A stretch of DNA of 64,000 nucleotides from Mesorhizobium wenxiniae (GTDB lineage Bacteria; Pseudomonadota; Alphaproteobacteria; Rhizobiales; Rhizobiaceae). The stretch covers positions 1 through 64,000 of the forward strand of contig NZ_NPKH01000035.1 of assembly GCF_002284535.1 (NCBI RefSeq). The letters run 5' to 3'. The stretch's first letter is position 1. Each line of letters opens with the position of its first letter. The notes under the pieces are model-generated. The model was not told the DNA's origin and did no database searches. It saw nothing but the letters and a program-made list of their open reading frames with translations. Both the position numbers and the translations under genes were made by a program. This document shows positions 47,731 to 55,544 of this stretch, piece by piece.

Positions 47731-48768
47731 TCACTTGGTTCCTACTAGGGTATGGTGTGGCCGCCCGAAGCCAGAGATGACTTCACGCGCGAGTGGGAAA
47801 TGGCATCGGAAGCTGTGCTCCGGGTCATCCGGGCTGGTTGAAGATTCGGGGAAGACGCGGCTGCAGATATCCTGCGCGTAACGGCAGCGGGTGTGGAACT
47901 CGCAGCCGGATGGCCGCCTCATCGGGCTCGGCACCTCACCCTTGAGCTCGATCCTATTGAACACCGCATCCGGGTCAGGCTCGGGATTGGCCGCAAGCAG
48001 CGCCTCGGTGTAGGGATGGCGGGGTTGATCAAAGATATGTTCGGTCGAGCCGAGTTCAATAAACCGGCCGAGATACATGATCGCCATGCGATCGGTCATG
48101 TGGCGCACCACGTTAAGATTGTGCGTGATAATCAGGATCGCCATGCCGAGTTCGTCCTGAAGCCGCGCGAGAAGGTTGAGCACCTCGCCCTGCACCGAGA
48201 CATCGAGCCCTGCAGTTGGCTCATCGGCGATGATCAAATCGGGTTCGAGCGCAAGGGCTCGCGCGATGCCCACGCGCCTGGCCTGACCTCCGGAAAGCTG
48301 ATGGGGATAACGGCGAGCAAAATCCGCCGGCAACCCGACCAATCGAAGCAGGCGCGCTGCTTCCACTCCGGCATCGCGCTCCTTCAGCCCATGTATACGA
48401 AAAGGTTCTGTGAGGAGCGACCGAACGGTCAGCCTCGGCGAGAGGGAGCCAATTGGATCCTGGAACATCATCGCCATGCGCCGCAAGTAGGGTTTGCGTT
48501 CCGCCCCGGTGAGTTCCTCAATCTCCTGTCCGTCGAAGCTGATGCTGCCGCTCAAAGCCCGCTGCAAGCCGATTATCGTGCGTGCGATGGTTGATTTGCC
48601 CGAGCCGCTTTCGCCGACGAGGGCCAGCGTCTCACCCTTGCTGATTTCAAAGGACACACCACATACCGCGTCAAGGAAGGGGGCGTTCGTCCCCGTCGCG
48701 AGCGCCTTCAGTGGACCCATGGTGCGGAAGCGGACCCGGAGGTCCTCAACCCGAAGCAGCGCGCTCAT
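47731..48768 (-). CDS. Dipeptide/oligopeptide-type ABC transporter ATPase (DppF/OppF-like)
   Basis: This is a 345-residue ATPase, last gene of the minus-strand operon. It has Walker A GESGSGKST, the Q-loop MMFQDPIGSLSPRL, the signature LSGGQARR, Walker B LIIADEP, the switch His in IITHNLNVVRHMTDR and the cysteine motif CEFHTRCRYAQDIC. I chose the internal start at 48768 (MSALLRVEDLRVRF), which overlaps the stop of the preceding ATPase gene as ATGA. The longer frame would only translate that gene out of frame. Confidence 0.87.
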   Translation of the reverse strand: MSALLRVEDLRVRFRTMGPLKALATGTNAPFLDAVCGVSFEISKGETLALVGESGSGKSTIARTIIGLQRALSGSISFDGQEIEELTGAERKPYLRRMAMMFQDPIGSLSPRLTVRSLLTEPFRIHGLKERDAGVEAARLLRLVGLPADFARRYPHQLSGGQARRVGIARALALEPDLIIADEPTAGLDVSVQGEVLNLLARLQDELGMAILIITHNLNVVRHMTDRMAIMYLGRFIELGSTEHIFDQPRHPYTEALLAANPEPDPDAVFNRIELKGEVPSPMRRPSGCEFHTRCRYAQDICSRVFPESSTSPDDPEHSFRCHFPLAREVISGFGRPHHTLVGTK

Positions 48769-49784
48769 GCCGAAACCAACCGCTCTTGACCGAGGAGGTG
48801 GCATCGGGCGACTTGGTCCACGCCGATGCGGTACTCGACCGGGTTCTCTTGCACACAGCGGTCGAACGCATGTTGGCAACGTGTGCGGAAGATGCATCCT
48901 ACCTTGGCGCCGAGGAGACTGGGCACCTCACCGGGAATAGTTGGCAAAGTGCGCGTGCTTTTTCTGATCCGCCCCGGGTCGCACTCAAGCAGCGCGCGCG
49001 TGTAGGGATGAGCAGGATTGCGGAAGATGTCCCGAACAGCACCCTGCTCCACCACTTCGCCGGCGTACATGACGGCGACCCGGTCGCACAACTCAGCCAC
49101 CGCGCCGAGATGGTGGGAAACGAAGAGAATCGAGCAACCGATTTCTTTTTGCAGATCCTTGAGCAAATGAATGATCTGCACTTCCAGCGTTGCATCAAGC
49201 GCAGTGGTTGGCTCGTCGGCGACGAGTAGCGCCGGTTTCACTAGAAGCGCCATGGCGATACAAACGCGCTGGCGCATGCCACCGGAGAACTGATGCGGAT
49301 AGGCACCTAGCCGATTTTTGGGATCGGGAATACCGACCCGGTGAAGCATGTCGACGGCACGAGCGCGCTTTTCGCTGCGGCTTCCTTGTTCGTGGTGCTG
49401 GATATCGATCATCTGGCTCTCGATGGTCCGCACCGGGTTGAGTGCGGTCATCGGATCCTGAAAAATCATTGACAGACGATCACCGAGCAGGCTCCGACGC
49501 CCCTGAGCCGTCATAGTGAGCAGGTCTCGTCCTTCGAACAGAATGCTGCCGGCTGTCACATCTGCATTTTCGGCCAGCAGGCCCATCACTGTATAAGCGA
49601 GGGTGGATTTTCCGGATCCACTTTCGCCGACAATGCCAACCACCTGTGCGGCAGGAACATCGAGCGAAACGTTGCGCAGGGCATGGATGCGTCCCCGCGG
49701 TGTACCGAAATCGAGATTCAGGTCGCATATCTCAAGAAGCGGGCGACTGGACGACGGCGGCGGTGTCGGATCGTCGTGCGTCAT
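48765..49784 (-). CDS. Dipeptide/oligopeptide-type ABC transporter ATPase (DppD/OppD-like)
   Basis: The product is 339 residues. It has Walker A GESGSGKST, the Q-loop MIFQDPMTALNPVR, the signature FSGGMRQR, Walker B LLVADEP, the switch His in FVSHHLGAVAELCDR, and the cysteine motif CIFRTRCQHAFDRC. Its start overlaps the end of the DppC-like permease gene by 4 bp. The whole operon is tightly coupled. Confidence 0.88.
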   Translation of the reverse strand: MTHDDPTPPPSSSRPLLEICDLNLDFGTPRGRIHALRNVSLDVPAAQVVGIVGESGSGKSTLAYTVMGLLAENADVTAGSILFEGRDLLTMTAQGRRSLLGDRLSMIFQDPMTALNPVRTIESQMIDIQHHEQGSRSEKRARAVDMLHRVGIPDPKNRLGAYPHQFSGGMRQRVCIAMALLVKPALLVADEPTTALDATLEVQIIHLLKDLQKEIGCSILFVSHHLGAVAELCDRVAVMYAGEVVEQGAVRDIFRNPAHPYTRALLECDPGRIRKSTRTLPTIPGEVPSLLGAKVGCIFRTRCQHAFDRCVQENPVEYRIGVDQVARCHLLGQERLVSA

Positions 49785-50674
49785 AAGTCTTTCCGTAGCT
49801 TGGGATCGAACATATCGCGCAACGCTTCGCCCAAGAACGTGAAGCCTAGGGTTGCGAGGATAATCGGGATGCCGCCAGCGATCACGATCCAGGGAGTCTG
49901 GTTGATGTAGCTATAGCCATCGTTGAGGATTGCTCCCCAGTCAGGTGTCGGAGGCCGCACACCCATACCTAGAAAACTGAGACCGGCCGAAGTGGCAATG
50001 ACGGCCGGCACGTCCATGCTCACGAGAATGACAAGGGGACCGATGACGTTGGGCAAGACGTGCACGGCGAGGATGCGTGTCGTGCCCGCCCCCATGCTGC
50101 GCTCTGCTGCGATGTATTCACTGCTCTGCAGCGCTTGGGCCTGGGTACGCGCCACGCGCGCATAGCCCGGCATACACGTTATCGCTATCACTAAAATGAT
50201 GTTGACTAGGCTTGGTCCCAGAAGAGCGATGATTGCCAACGCAAAGATGATGCTGGGAAAGGAGCGTATGGTATCGAAGATGAGCAGGAGCAAATTGTCC
50301 AGCCAACGCGGCCCGAAGCCTGCGATGAGACCGAGCACGACCCCGACCGCCAGCGCACCGCCGAGAGAGGCGAAGGCGACAAGGAGCGGGATGCGGCCTC
50401 CCATGATGACGCGCGAGAATGTATCACGGCCCAGTTGGTCCGTGCCTAGCAGAAAATCCAGCGAAGGTGCGGCCAGACGCGGCCCTACCATGATCTGGAT
50501 CGGATCATGAGTGACAATCAGCGGAGCTAACACCGCAATTGCGGCGATGAGTACGACAAGCACTCCTCCGAGCGTGCCCAGACGGTTCTTGCATAATTGT
50601 CGAAGGAAGGCGCCAAATGCGCCGGTGTCGATGGCGTCGTTGATTTCTGGAGTGTCGGCTTCAAAGCTTACCAT
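49781..50674 (-). CDS. Peptide-type ABC transporter permease (DppC/OppC-like)
   Basis: This is a 297-residue inner-membrane protein starting MVSFEADTPEINDAIDTGAF. The first helix is LGGVLVVLIAAIAVLAPLIV; FLLGTDQLGRDTFSRVIMGG follows, then the core helices and the contact loop YIAAERSMGAGTTRILAVHV. It ends EALRDMFDPKLRKDL. I chose the internal ATG at 50674 because it follows the DppB-like stop by 1 bp and fits the family start. Confidence 0.87.
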   Translation of the reverse strand: MVSFEADTPEINDAIDTGAFGAFLRQLCKNRLGTLGGVLVVLIAAIAVLAPLIVTHDPIQIMVGPRLAAPSLDFLLGTDQLGRDTFSRVIMGGRIPLLVAFASLGGALAVGVVLGLIAGFGPRWLDNLLLLIFDTIRSFPSIIFALAIIALLGPSLVNIILVIAITCMPGYARVARTQAQALQSSEYIAAERSMGAGTTRILAVHVLPNVIGPLVILVSMDVPAVIATSAGLSFLGMGVRPPTPDWGAILNDGYSYINQTPWIVIAGGIPIILATLGFTFLGEALRDMFDPKLRKDL

Positions 50675-50675
50675 G

Positions 50676-51614
50676 TCAGAGCTTTTCCCGGGTTCTCGGA
50701 TCGAGAAATGCGTTGACAAGATCTGAGAGCGTCGTGGCGGTAACAATAATTACAGTGCTAACGAGCACGACGCCCATCACAACCGGATAGTTGCGGGTAT
50801 TTACGGCGTTCACAATCAAAGCCCCGATGCCAGGTCTCGCAAAGACAACCTCGATAAAGACAGCGGACGAAAGTAGCCACGCGACGCCTATCCCGAGGAT
50901 GGTTACGGTCGGCAAGATCGCGAGGGGCAGCGCATAGCGCGCAACAATGCGCCATTCAGAGATCCCGAAGGAGCGAGCCGTGCGCACGTGGTTTTCCCCC
51001 AGAATCTCAAGCATGGATGCCCGTACTAGTCGCGAGATGTAGCCCACCCAGCCAATCCCTATCGCAAAAGCTGGCAGGACAAGATAAGTGAGTCCGTCCC
51101 AGAATCCATTGCCGACACCGATCGCGGGCAACCAGCGCAGGCTCACGGCAAAAATCAGCACCGCATAGACTGCCATCACGAAGGAAGGAATCGCGATCGT
51201 GGCCACTGTCACGACGCCGACCACATGGTCGACCAGGGTGTTGCGCCGCATCGCCGAGAAGCAGCCGAGCGGCACGGCTATCACGACCGCCCATAAGATC
51301 GATACCAAGATCAGTTCTATTGTATATGGCAATTGCTCAAAGACGATGTCGGCAACAGGTCTACGGCTGAATACGTCGAAGCCGAGATCGCCGCGGAGAA
51401 GCCCGCCGAAGAACGTACCGATCTGCACAACGAGCGGCTTGTCGAGTCCCATCTGCTGATGAAGCTGCTCCTTCATTTCGAGCGTCGCTCGCGGGCCGAG
51501 CATAACCACGGCAGGATCGCCGGGGACTGCCATGATCATCAGGAACAATAGCGTCACCGCGATCGCAATGATTGCGACCGCGAGGATGGTACGTTTGGCA
51601 AAATACAGCCACAT
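50676..51614 (-). CDS. Peptide-type ABC transporter permease (DppB/OppB-like)
   Basis: This is a 312-residue inner-membrane protein. It starts MWLYFAKRTILAVAIIAIAV, then MIMAVPGDPAVVML, core helices such as LILVSILWAVVIAVPLGCFS, the contact loop HVRTARSFGISEWRIVARYA, and the end NAFLDPRTREKL. It starts 19 bp after the binding-protein stop. Confidence 0.87.
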   Translation of the reverse strand: MWLYFAKRTILAVAIIAIAVTLLFLMIMAVPGDPAVVMLGPRATLEMKEQLHQQMGLDKPLVVQIGTFFGGLLRGDLGFDVFSRRPVADIVFEQLPYTIELILVSILWAVVIAVPLGCFSAMRRNTLVDHVVGVVTVATIAIPSFVMAVYAVLIFAVSLRWLPAIGVGNGFWDGLTYLVLPAFAIGIGWVGYISRLVRASMLEILGENHVRTARSFGISEWRIVARYALPLAILPTVTILGIGVAWLLSSAVFIEVVFARPGIGALIVNAVNTRNYPVVMGVVLVSTVIIVTATTLSDLVNAFLDPRTREKL

Positions 51615-51633
51615 ATTGCTACGTTGCCTGGAG

Positions 51634-53217
51634 CTAAACTGCCTTGAAATCTACATACAGCGGGTAGCCGTCAGGACGAGTTACGGCCTGCGTATGCGTG
51701 GTGCGATACATGACCGGGTTGCCCCCATGAGTAAGGAACCGGTAGGCACCGGATTCCTCCATGAGATCCTGCATCTCTTGATAGACCTTCGCCCGCTCGT
51801 TCGGATCGCTCATCGTGGCCCCCTTGGCGCTCAGCTCGTCGAAGCGCTCGCTGCGGAATCGCTCCCAGTTCCAGACCCCCACTCGACTTTGTAGGAAGGA
51901 TGACGTCGCATAGTAGGGGTCCGGCAAATTGCTGAACCACATGACAGTGAGCTGCATGTCCTTCCAGCGATCGCCTTCGGATTCCATGCCGAGCGTCCAG
52001 AACGAGCCGGCATCCTGAGCATTGATCTCGACCGTGATGCCAATCTGCGACAATTGAGCTTGCACAGTCTGGGCTATAGTCGAAAAAAGGCTCTCGTTCA
52101 GGCAATCGATGGTCAGGTTCAGCTCGCTCACACCGGCCTTTTCTAAGAACTCCTTGGCCTTCGCGAGATCGCCTTCCGGCGGGACAAGCGCTTTGTCACG
52201 ATGCCCCAGAAGACCTGGAGGAATTGTCCCCGTTGCGACCTCCGCCTGTCCCGCAAATGCGGCTTCCAGGATCTGCGGCACATTGATCGCCCACTGAATC
52301 GCCTTGCGGACGTTGATGTCCTTCAGTTTTGGATGATCCACATTCATGCCAATCCAGTGGTAGTTCAGTGAGGGATGTTCCTCAATCTTGGTGTCGGCCG
52401 GCGGATTGCTCTTGAACTTTGCCAGAGAATCCAGAGTGATACCAGTGAAGTCGATGTCGCCTGCCTGATAGGCGCGTTCTGCCGTCTTGGTGTCGCCGAT
52501 CAGGACCACGCGGATTTCGTCAAAGCCTGGCTTCGAACCCGCCCAATCCGGATTGCGGGTCAATAGCAAATGCTGATTTGGCTTATATTCGGCAAGCACA
52601 TACGGTCCCGAGAACGATGGTGGATTCATGCCGAAATCGCCGCCGTCCTTGGTTGCCTTCATCACCGCATCTTCGGATACGATATGGCCTACCGCATAAG
52701 GGAATGCGATGTTAAAGAGTGGCATGAACGGGGTCTTGAGTACGATTACGCCAGTATAGTCATCTTCTATCTCGACGTGATCGAGCGAGCCCCAATTATC
52801 TTTGACCGGCGATTTGTGCTTGATCCCCCGCTCAAAGGAAAATTTTACGTCCCCGGCGGTAAGTTCGCCGTAATCGCCAGTGAATTTGATTCCTTTTTTT
52901 AGGCGAAAGCGGATATGGGTTGGATCGACCTGCTCCAGTTTTTCGGCCGCTTCTAACTCCCAGCCCCATTCGGAGCCCGGCTTGAATCGCGTGAGCTTCG
53001 AATAGAGACACTCCATCACGCTCACTTCAGAGACCGCAGTGTAAAATTGGGGATCCATCTTGGAAATATCGTTGGTTGAAGCAGCTGTGAGGACCTTTCC
53101 TTCCGCAGCCCAGATCGCGCTGGATAGGGGCATTCCAGCCGCGACGATCCCCCCTCCGAACACTGAAGTGGTCTTAAGGAAGGTTCTGCGGCTAACACCA
53201 TCTTGATAATAGTTCAT
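51634..53217 (-). CDS. Peptide-type ABC transporter substrate-binding protein (SBP_bac_5 family)
   Basis: The product is 527 residues, with a twin-arginine-like signal (MNYYQDGVSRRTFLKTTSVF), so Tat export is likely. Family-5 features include VMECLYSKLTRFKPGSEWGW, IRFRLKKGIKFTGDYGELTA, SFSGPYVLAEYKPNQHLLLT, and VRKAIQWAINVPQILEAAFA. I chose the start at 53217, which has AAGGGGA upstream. The open frame runs on upstream to 53487, but that part covers repeat copy 5 and an IS110 remnant. It heads the third peptide operon. Confidence 0.88.
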   Translation of the reverse strand: MNYYQDGVSRRTFLKTTSVFGGGIVAAGMPLSSAIWAAEGKVLTAASTNDISKMDPQFYTAVSEVSVMECLYSKLTRFKPGSEWGWELEAAEKLEQVDPTHIRFRLKKGIKFTGDYGELTAGDVKFSFERGIKHKSPVKDNWGSLDHVEIEDDYTGVIVLKTPFMPLFNIAFPYAVGHIVSEDAVMKATKDGGDFGMNPPSFSGPYVLAEYKPNQHLLLTRNPDWAGSKPGFDEIRVVLIGDTKTAERAYQAGDIDFTGITLDSLAKFKSNPPADTKIEEHPSLNYHWIGMNVDHPKLKDINVRKAIQWAINVPQILEAAFAGQAEVATGTIPPGLLGHRDKALVPPEGDLAKAKEFLEKAGVSELNLTIDCLNESLFSTIAQTVQAQLSQIGITVEINAQDAGSFWTLGMESEGDRWKDMQLTVMWFSNLPDPYYATSSFLQSRVGVWNWERFRSERFDELSAKGATMSDPNERAKVYQEMQDLMEESGAYRFLTHGGNPVMYRTTHTQAVTRPDGYPLYVDFKAV

Positions 53218-53329
53218 AGTTGTTCCCCTTGATTTAATCGAAAAGCTTGCAGATGGAGTGGGCCTGCTATCGCGCGAGCCGCGCCAGAGGGCATCCCACA
53301 CCGTGTGCTCTCCTAGCCAAGCGCAGCTG

Positions 53330-53348
53330 CTCTCAATCGCATTGAGAG
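53330..53348 (-). promoter_or_regulatory. Leader hairpin ahead of the third peptide operon
   Basis: CTCTCAAT and ATTGAGAG pair perfectly over 8 bp around a three-base loop. There is no T tract, so it is not a plain terminator. It lies about 115 bp before the binding-protein start and just after repeat copy 5. Its minus strand contains TCAATGCGAT, the same string that follows the last TGTCAA-type unit of the repeat. Confidence 0.4.
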
Positions 53349-53360
53349 GACGAATGCAGA

Positions 53361-53466
53361 AGCCAGTTTCACGCGAGCTCCATCGGGGAGATATTAGATC
53401 GCGCAATGGGGATCGCATTGACATATTCGGCCACTCTTTTGACAATTGCCGCCACATCGGCCCACC
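53361..53466 (-). repeat. Dispersed operator-like repeat, copy 5 (upstream of third peptide ABC operon)
   Basis: On the minus strand the units are TGGCGG, TGTCAA (53444 to 53439), TGGCCG and TGTCAA (53423 to 53418), again at 10/11/10 spacing, followed by TGCGATCC. The tail CCGATGGAGCTCGCGTGAAA and CTGGCTT matches copy 2 closely. The binding-protein gene starts at 53217 in the same orientation. Confidence 0.85.
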
Positions 53467-53861
53467 GAAGCGGAGCATCGCATGCATGATGACGGCGAGC
53501 TTGCGGGTGAGCGAACGCGGAGCGTTTGAATCCGATCTTTTCGCGCAGCTTTATACCCCAATTGCGCAAGTCGCTGTTGGTCCGGCTGCGGGTTAGGATC
53601 ACTACCGCGGCTTTATAGAGAAGCGAACGCACATGGGTGTCTCCGCGTCGAAAGATATAGCCGTTATTAATCTACTTCGCCTGACTGATAGCGCCGCGTC
53701 ATCAACCCGAGCCACGCGCCTACTGAGCGCAATCGCTTGAAGTTCGCGGGTTCCTTGATGGCAGTTAGGTAGGCCTGATCGGCCCGAAACTGCGATTTTG
53801 GCCAAGTTGTGGAACGTTGGCGGCACGGATTGACTGGCATGGCGGCTTCTTGAGAATTCAC
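53467..53861 (-). pseudogene. IS110-family transposase C-terminal remnant
   Basis: Minus-strand frames encode SVGAWLGLMTRRYQSGEVD, then HVRSLLYKAAVVILTRS and KRSAFA. These correspond to the C-terminal Tnp_20 region of IS110 transposases (the VGA-LGL-P-RYQSGE, VR-LLYEAA-V-LTR and ARKLAVIMHAMLR blocks). Frameshifts break it. Repeat copy 5 begins directly after the MHAMLR end. Confidence 0.62.
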
Positions 53862-54264
53862 TCTTGGCAGACGGAGTGGATGTATTGGTTAGCGTGTTTC
53901 GCTCGAGGCGATCGACAGGAGTGGAGCCTCTCTTTTGCCGACATCGACTTTTGACCGTCAGGGCGGCCGGATCGAGGCTTGGACTGGCGGTTCAACTGAA
54001 GTTTTTCGCCGCGTAAGGATATTTCGCAACCGCGGGGGGCTGAGGCTCCCGACGAGCCGGTTTCGTATCTGGCCGAGGAGTTTGGCGTCAGCAAGGTAGA
54101 TTTCTGCCAATATGATTTTACCAGGGCGGCGCCATGCGCCGAGATTTTGCGCCATCTTTGGTTTTCGCCGGTTGAAGCGGGCCGATCGAGCCGCGCTTGC
54201 GAGCTGGATAGCGACGGAGCATTGCCCACAAAGCAAGGCAACCGCCAGGTGGGAACTCAAGATC
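53862..54264. other. Decayed sequence, nothing recognisable
   Basis: Minus-strand frames of about 100-127 codons overlap here without family features. This is probably degraded mobile DNA between the IS110 remnant and repeat copy 6. Confidence 0.4.
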
Positions 54265-54422
54265 ATCAAGTGCTGATATGGCGGCGTATGTCAAAAAAAT
54301 GGCCTAATGTGTCAATGCGATCCTAATTGAGCGATCTAGTATGGGCGGAGTTCGCATGGAATGGCTTGCGAGCGGCGCCCTTCGCAGATCGCTTCTCTGA
54401 AGAATGTTTTGTGTTGAGCACC
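54265..54422 (+). repeat. Dispersed operator-like repeat, copy 6 (upstream of a decayed operon copy)
   Basis: The units are TGGCGG at 54280, TGTCAA at 54289, TGGCCT at 54300 and TGTCAA at 54310, followed by TGCGATCCTAATTGAGCGA. The first spacing is 9 rather than 10 by my count. The tail (GGCGGAGTTCGCATGGAATG, GCGAGCGGCGCCC, GCAGATCGCTTCTCTGAAG) matches copy 2. The match goes on through AATG and TGTTGAGCACC into what corresponds to the first codons of the fadJ-like gene. Confidence 0.82.
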
Positions 54423-54935
54423 GATGAGGCCGCTCGTGCGTTCCGAGCAATGATTGGAAGGTCTTGGCGTGATGACTGGCTCTAATCAGACAATCATGCT
54501 TGCCCTTTCGATGATGGTTTTGCGCCGCGCAACGTGTTAGCGGCGCAGGACGGGGATTCGCGGCCCCTCGCGATCCTCACTCCCTTCGTTCCGCGAGGCG
54601 AACCGAGCAAAAACAGTAGATCGTTGAGTAAGTTGCGATTGATCCCGTCAGTTCTGAAAAAGTTGGCAACCGCCGTTGCTTTGTTCACCTTTGCCCGCGC
54701 ACCCAGCGCGTCGGCTCAAGATCTCCCTGGAAAGGGCATAGTCGTCCGACCGATAAAAGGCGAAGATGAGAACTCCGTGTTCCAACATCTGGTTGTACAG
54801 CGTGGCCGAGAGGCACTCGGCTATCCGGTTAAAAAGATTCAGATAGCGCATCATCCCACAATTCATCTGGCTGTCGCAAACGGCGAGGTCGACTACATGG
54901 TGCACCAACCGCTTCACGACGCATCCTTTGTGTGA
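54423..54935 (+). pseudogene. Internally deleted duplicate of proW-proX
   Basis: Sequence from 54430 (CGCTCGTGCGTTCCGAGCAA) resembles the permease gene near 7797, then there is a gap, then 54530-54930 resembles 8080-8470. The encoded piece QDLPGKGIVVRPIKGEDENS matches the ProX-like protein (QDLPGKGIVVRQIKGEDYTS). The frame ends early at VHQPLHDASFV. With repeat copy 6 and the fadJ-start remnant, this is a shrunken copy of the 3.8-8.5 kb operon. Confidence 0.78.
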
Positions 54936-55509
54936 ATGGGCACCATGTTCGGCTCCGACCATTACGGCATCAAGCCTGATCTGATCACCATCGCCAAGGG
55001 CTTGACCTCGGCCTATGCGCCGCTGCCGGGCGTCATCGTCGCCGATAAGATGCGGCAGGTGCTGGTTGAGGGCTCCGACAAGTTAGGCTCGCTCGGCCAT
55101 GGCTGGACCTATTCGGCGCATCCGATCTGCGTCGCTGCGGACGTGGCCAATCTCGAACTGATCGACGAGATGGAACTGGTGACAAATGCCCGCGAGACCA
55201 GCGCTTATTCCCGTGTGGAGCTTGCCAACGCCGTCGGTGGCCACAAAAATGTCGGCGAGGTTCGCGGTGACGGCATGCTGGCGGCGGTCGAGTTCGTCGC
55301 CGACGGGGACGACCGGGTGTTCTTCGACGCCTCGCAGAAGATCGGGCCGCAGGTGGCAACGGCACTTGCCGCAAACGGCGTCATCGGCCGCGCCATGCCG
55401 CAGGGCGACATTCTTGGTCTTGCCCCGCCACCTCTGCCTGACCCGCGAGCAAGCCGGCATCGCTTCGAAGACAGCGTACGCGGGCAGGAGTGTGTTTGCC
55501 AATCTCTGA
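54936..55509 (+). pseudogene. Class III aminotransferase, C-terminal fragment
   Basis: The frame encodes MFGSDHYGIKPDLITIAKGL with the PLP-binding Lys. It continues GHGWTYSAHPICVAADVANL, then VRGDGMLAAVEF and IGRAMPQGDILGLAPP. This is the C-terminal half of a class III (omega-type) aminotransferase. A frameshift near 55425 sends the original end (CLTREQAGIASKTAYAGRSV) into another frame, stopping at 55509. The N-terminal half is missing. By chance, the shifted frame stays open into the CapA-like gene. Confidence 0.72.
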
Positions 55510-55544
55510 GATCGATTATTACCCCCCAAATCGGAGCAACCACC

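Noticed and set aside
53218..53487. N-terminal extension of the third binding protein to 53487
   Set aside because: It would translate repeat copy 5 and an IS110 end. The start at 53217 has a ribosome site and a Tat signal.
53361..53861. The repeat as the terminal sequence of an IS110 element
   Set aside because: Only copy 5 adjoins an IS110 remnant. The other copies have unrelated DNA upstream and lie ahead of genes.
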